Source: Flaccisagitta enflata
Taxonomy: Eukaryota; Chaetognatha; Sagittoidea; Aphragmophora
Length of the DNA: 64,000 bases
Direction of reading: 5' to 3'
Assembly: GCA_965153355.1 (NCBI GenBank)
Contig: OZ231126.1
Coordinates: 55,428,001-55,492,000, forward strand
The translations under genes and the position numbers were made by a program. Under the pieces are notes generated by a model. It searched no databases. It saw only the letters and a list, made by a program, of their open reading frames with translations, and was not told the DNA's origin. Of this stretch, positions 60,266 to 64,000 are shown in pieces; the first letter of the stretch is position 1, and the number at the start of each line of letters is the position of its first letter.

Positions 60266-60864
60266 CTATCTAGGCGGAAAAAATCTTTCGTCCTGTAACA
60301 AAAATTTATTCATTGGCGTAAAAATGAATACAAATCAATTACAAATCCATCCACAACTAGTGTGAGCTCCCTTTGATTGAATCAAAGCAGCCATTTGTTT
60401 CGGAAGCCATCTGTAGAGCCGTTCGAAATACTCAGGAGTGAGGGCTTTCAAGATCTTTCTCGTGATTTTTGTTGTCTCTTCTTTCACTACATTTAGACAC
60501 ACAACATTCAAAAGAATCATCAAATCATTAAAAAATTGCTGACCTAAATGAAGCCCTTCAAATTTGCAAGCAGGCAACGCAAATTGCATCTGTCTAGCTC
60601 AAGGCGTTTAGAAATAATCAAAAAAAGAGTGAAATGATATCATTAGAAGATTGTGTAGGAATGGCAAAAGTGAAACTGAAGTATTTCAATCTAAGTTGAA
60701 TAGCTTTATATAATTTTAACGCATAGAGCTAAAGGGATGCGGTTTGCGTCAGTCTCTTGCAAATTTGAAGGACTTTAATTTTCTCACCAATTTTTTGATG
60801 ATTAGTTGATTCTGACCAGAGATATGCATGTAAATGTACCGAAAGATTTTTTCCGCCTAGATAG
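60266..60864 (-). mobile_element. Tc1/mariner-like element, internally deleted, 599 bp
   Basis: Perfect inverted ends of 25 bp inside the duplicated TA (60264-60265, 60865-60866), beginning CTATCTAGGCGGAAAAAATC. The minus-strand frame at 60335-60589 retains only the C-terminal end of a transposase, near the left end. At 599 bp against about 1.3-2 kb for complete family members, most of the gene is missing. Confidence 0.8.
60335..60589 (-). pseudogene. Tc1/mariner transposase C-terminal remnant
   Basis: The 84-residue frame ends LTPEYFERLYRWLPKQM, then AALIQSKGAHTSCGW. This fits the Tc1-type C-terminus, in which a Ser-Met-Pro-Arg-like turn is followed by a Val-Ile-x-x-(Lys)-Gly-Gly-x-Thr-Lys-Tyr tail. 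The helix-turn-helix part and the DDE catalytic region are absent, so the product cannot be active. The frame begins inside the deleted element and its start codon is arbitrary. Confidence 0.6.
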
Positions 60865-60976
60865 TAAGACAAAGCGGAAAAATGTGATGAAGATGAAGAA
60901 GAAAGAGGAGACGAAGAAGAAGAGAAATCACAAGCAGGAGAAAAACAACAACAAGGACAGACCAAAAGACAGAGAC

Positions 60977-61164
60977 AACAAGGCCGGATACACGGCTACC
61001 GAAGTCGCGTGCGGGTGGGCAGGGGCCATATTTAAGGCCACTCCATCATTTGGGCAGGAGCAGTAAGGCCAAAGACCGCAAAAACCCAAAAAAAGTAAAG
61101 TGTGACGGACGGACGGACGGACCGACAAAGCGGGTTGTAGAGTCGCGTAGCACGCGACTAAAAA
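60977..61164 (+). mobile_element. HLE, AGTCGCG subfamily, well preserved
   Basis: AACAAGGCCGGATACACGGC start, 5' motif AGTCGCGTGC at 61003-61012, GGGCAGGGGCC, TTTGGGCAGGAGCAGTAAGG, (GGAC)n, and hairpin AGTCGCGTAGCACGCGACT at 61141-61159 with AAAAA. The 5' motif is the exact complement of GCACGCGACT. Confidence 0.78.
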
Positions 61165-61397
61165 CTCACAAAGGAAAAAGAAATGGACAAAAAAAAAAGA
61201 AAAAAAAAAGAGAAAAACAGTAAGAAAAAAAGAAGAAAGAGAGGGATAGCCGATGAAGAACAACCACACCTAGGACAAGGACAAGTACACGTATGCGACT
61301 TTGGAAGAAGGGAAAGGGAAAAAGACAAAGCAGAAGAAAAAGAAGAAGAAGAAGGTGAAGAATGAAGGAATGAAGGCTAAGGAAGAAAAGAAGAACT

Positions 61398-62010
61398 AGT
61401 CATCCAAGGATCGCACATGGTCAGCGGTACCCGATGCCCTGCTTGGAGTGATCAGCTGAAGAAGTGGGGTGAGAGCAGGGCAGCGGCCCCAAAGGGCCGA
61501 TGTCCTGTAGGACACAGGGGTGAATTTCCAGACATCCTGAGAAGGCCTTTGGGCTTTGGGGCTATTTTCCATGTTATTCAATGAGAACATTGCATTTTTT
61601 AAAATATTTTTGTCAATTTTCCATGATATCGGATCTGAATTCTGCATTTATTTCATAATTCTATCATTTTTTCGATGTTATTTAGTAGGGATTTCACATA
61701 TTTTTAACTTCTGGTAAATTTCCTATGTTATCTCGCATTTTTGCATTTTTTGTCAATTTTCCATGTTATTCAATGAGAATTTTGCATTTTTGCAATTTTT
61801 GTCAATTTTCCATGTTATTCAATGAGAATTTTGTATATCTTCAATTTTCCATGTTATTCAATGGAATTTGAGGCTCAGAAGCTTTAGCGGACGGACGGAC
61901 GGACGGACGGACGGATGGACGGACGGACGGATGGACGGACGGACAGATGGATGGAAATTCACCCCTGTGTCCTACAGGACATCGGCCCTTTGGGGCCGCT
62001 GCCCAAAAAG
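61398..62010 (+). mobile_element. Family D element, copy 8, TTCCATGTTATTCAATG core
   Basis: The start GTCATCCAAGGATCGCACA, CCCTGCTTGG...AGCAGGG and inverted ends match copy 7. The core is AT-rich, made of units like TTTTCCATGTTATTCAATGA, while copy 7 has GC-rich units. A (GGAC)n tract at 61889-61950 precedes the right end CTGCCCAAAAAG. Confidence 0.75.
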
Positions 62011-62703
62011 AAAGACAAATCAAGAAGCCAAGAAAAGGCTGAGGAAGACGTGAATGAAAGTGATAGAAGCCCCGCCCAAGACCCTCAGGGCCAAAGTAAC
62101 GGCATCCAAGCCAATTCCAACAATTGCAATCGAAGCAGCAGAAACGAATGGAGGGAAAGAAAGGGTTCAATTTGCTCTCAATACCTGCCACCAAAGTAGA
62201 TTCGAGAGCGGTAGGAAAATGGCGGTGGGGTTTGTGGTGGTAAGGGGTAGTAAGTGAAACACTGCGCGCGAAAATGATCGGAATATCGCAGTGGTATAAC
62301 ATGCAAGAAAAGGTTACTTTGTCAGATGAAGTTTTAACTGTGATGTCTGTGATGTACAGGTTATATTGTGAATACTTTGGAACACCCTGTTAGAGATTAG
62401 TGGATTTTTGGTTAATCTTAACCAGTGACTGACTGATGAGTTGTTAGAGATTGGTGTTTTCATTTGCTGGATTGTTGGCTATTAATCTAAGGCAGTGGCT
62501 GCCATGCCATCTGGAGTCTTGAGTGTTCAGGTAATCATACATGTTTGGTAGGTTGTGATTTTGTCGCCATCGTGACGCGCCATGTGGGTATGTCTCATGT
62601 CCACGGGCAAATCATGACGATGAAGATTATTCGTTTATAAGAAACAGTAGTCGTTGAAATACAGTGTTTCTTTGCTATCTAAAATAAAACCAACTTTCCA
62701 ATA
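62011..62703. other. No gene recognised
   Basis: Ordinary-complexity DNA. The frame at 62054-62257 overlaps GATAGAAGCCCCGCCCA, which also occurs near 59995, so part of this is repeat-associated. Confidence 0.35.
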
Positions 62704-62895
62704 AACAAGGCCGGATACACGGCTACCCCAGTCACGTGCGGGTGGGCAGGGGCCGTAATTGAGTACACCAGATCATTTGGGCAGGAGCAGTAAGGTCAAA
62801 AACCGCAAAACCCCGAAAAAAGTAAAGTGTGACCAACGGACCGACCGACGGTCCGACAAAGCGGGGTGTAGAGTCGCGTAGCACGCCACTGAAAA
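62704..62895 (+). mobile_element. HLE, AGTCGCG subfamily
   Basis: AACAAGGCCGGATACACGGC start, AGTCACGTGCGGG internal motif, GGGCAGGAGCAGTAAGG, (GACC)n tract, and hairpin with mutations (AGTCGCGTAGCACGCCACT). Confidence 0.7.
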
Positions 62896-64000
62896 TAAGC
62901 TTATTAAAGTGGGACAAATCTTGTTGCAAAGCAGCTAGCAGTTCTCCTCCTCAGTTGATGCTGTCTCGTTTTCTTTTATATTTTAGGTAGTAGTTCGGTC
63001 AACGATGAATATGTCAGGCGTTTGGCAAGAGAGACACAATCAGCATGCTGTACAAAAGTATTTTTCATGTTCTTTGACTGCGTATCAGTGCATTTCATTT
63101 CAAGATGAATGGATTATGTCAATAATTATCTTGAATATATACTCACAAGAGAAATAACTAGGCTTTGCTCTCCGCAAAGAAATCTTGCTGATCTAGTGAG
63201 TCTTTTCGACGTTGTTGCTCTAAGCCTCAAAAGAACAAATTTGATGAAGGACAAACGGTTGAATGGTGCATTAAGAAAGCCACAGGAGGGCGTCTGCTTT
63301 GCCGCGTCCTCCCATTTGCTGTTTGTCCTACACTTCTGCCCCGAGGAAACAGACAATGGAAGAGCAAGTGATGGAGGAGAAGGGGAATAGAGAGGTGGTG
63401 GAGGAGGGGTTCAGGAACAAAAGGAGAGTGAGAAGAACAGCGTTGTGCTACTAGTTGTAGTGATTTTTGTGAAATGAACTAACGTAAGAACGGAATGATA
63501 GACAAAGAAATGTACGCACAAGGACAAGACTCTTTCAAATGGAACCGCTGTTATCCTATCAGTTATTTTTTACAATGATTCATAGATAGTCAATAACAAT
63601 CTTCTAGTGTATTAACGCAAGTTGAACAATCATAGAAAAAAACGTTTTGCCTAAATGAAATCTTGCAAAGTAATCAGTTTAAGAATCCAGGCTTTCGATC
63701 CACATGTAGTCAACTGAACTCGATGTTGGATAACGTTGCACGGATTTTAGTCATTACGTTGGTAGGCGTTATGCCATAGCTTTGTTTAGTTGCTGATGGC
63801 AATTTGCCATAAGGCTGATGCAAACCTCAAAGCAAAAGCTATGAAATTGGCGAAAAAAAAACATGAAAGAAGGATTGCTTAGTTGCCGCACACTTCAAAT
63901 CACGTTATTCAAGATGATGGGAAACTTGAAAAAAAAAGGTACGATTGATTTGAAGAGAAAATTGCCTTTCTTACTTGAAAGAAAGGAGAGATAGAGAGAG
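62896..64000. other. Window end, no gene recognised
   Basis: Unique-looking DNA. A 93-residue non-repetitive frame (63109-63390, +) starts with ATG but has no recognised domain; a GA tract begins at about 63985. Confidence 0.35.

Noticed and set aside
63109-63390. 93-residue frame of ordinary composition
   Set aside because: It starts with ATG and is not repetitive, but there is no domain, no upstream gene context and no splice support. It is left as unassigned sequence.

Overview
The window is nuclear DNA from a multicellular animal. Spliced coding exons with GT-AG boundaries, an EGF-like domain, very abundant microsatellites and many small DNA transposons show this; I see no bacterial operon, rRNA, tRNA or CRISPR array. 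The commonest interspersed repeats have an internal (ACGG)n-type tetranucleotide tract and a terminal hairpin, a layout I recall from the 'pearl' elements of bivalve molluscs and from non-autonomous Helentrons. A marine lophotrochozoan-like invertebrate is therefore plausible, but the phylum cannot be settled here.

One protein-coding gene can be supported, on the + strand. Exon 1 (6815-7460), exon 2 (50983-51051) and exon 3 (51750-51931) all join in phase 1 and give a 298-residue protein. It has a Ser/Thr-rich N-terminal part, one hydrophobic membrane or signal-anchor segment at about residues 142-158, poly-Ala and poly-Ser/Gly linkers, and a C-terminal six-cysteine EGF-like domain. The layout suggests a type II membrane or secreted protein with an extracellular EGF-like end. 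A poly(A) signal lies at 51973. Intron 1 is 43.5 kb, about two thirds of the window, and contains almost only repeats.

Repeats by class: (1) about forty simple-sequence tracts, nearly all AG/CT or AC/GT dinucleotides, GAAA/CTTT or GAA/CTT, with no long AT tract; (2) about twenty Helentron-like short elements (here HLE) running from AACAAGGCC to a hairpin followed by AAAAA; (3) a second family (here family D) with long inverted ends around a core of degenerate tandem units; (4) five copies of a ~265-bp family rich in CGCTC words with GGGGGCGTTTCTAGT ends (family A); (5) several inverted-repeat DNA transposons and near-perfect palindromes, including a Tc1/mariner remnant with a transposase tail at 60266-60864, two 8-bp-TSD elements (37172-37465 and 47602-50654) and TA-flanked palindromes; (6) a ~297-bp tandem array at 34326-35510 interrupted by a small inverted-repeat element.

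The flanks 1-6800 and 52000-64000 hold the same repeat classes and no further gene I can defend. The most interesting signal is in the HLE family. Its terminal hairpin changes sequence between subfamilies while keeping its pairing, and a second ~10-base motif near the other end changes with it. Several elements are nested, so a relative order of insertion can be read.
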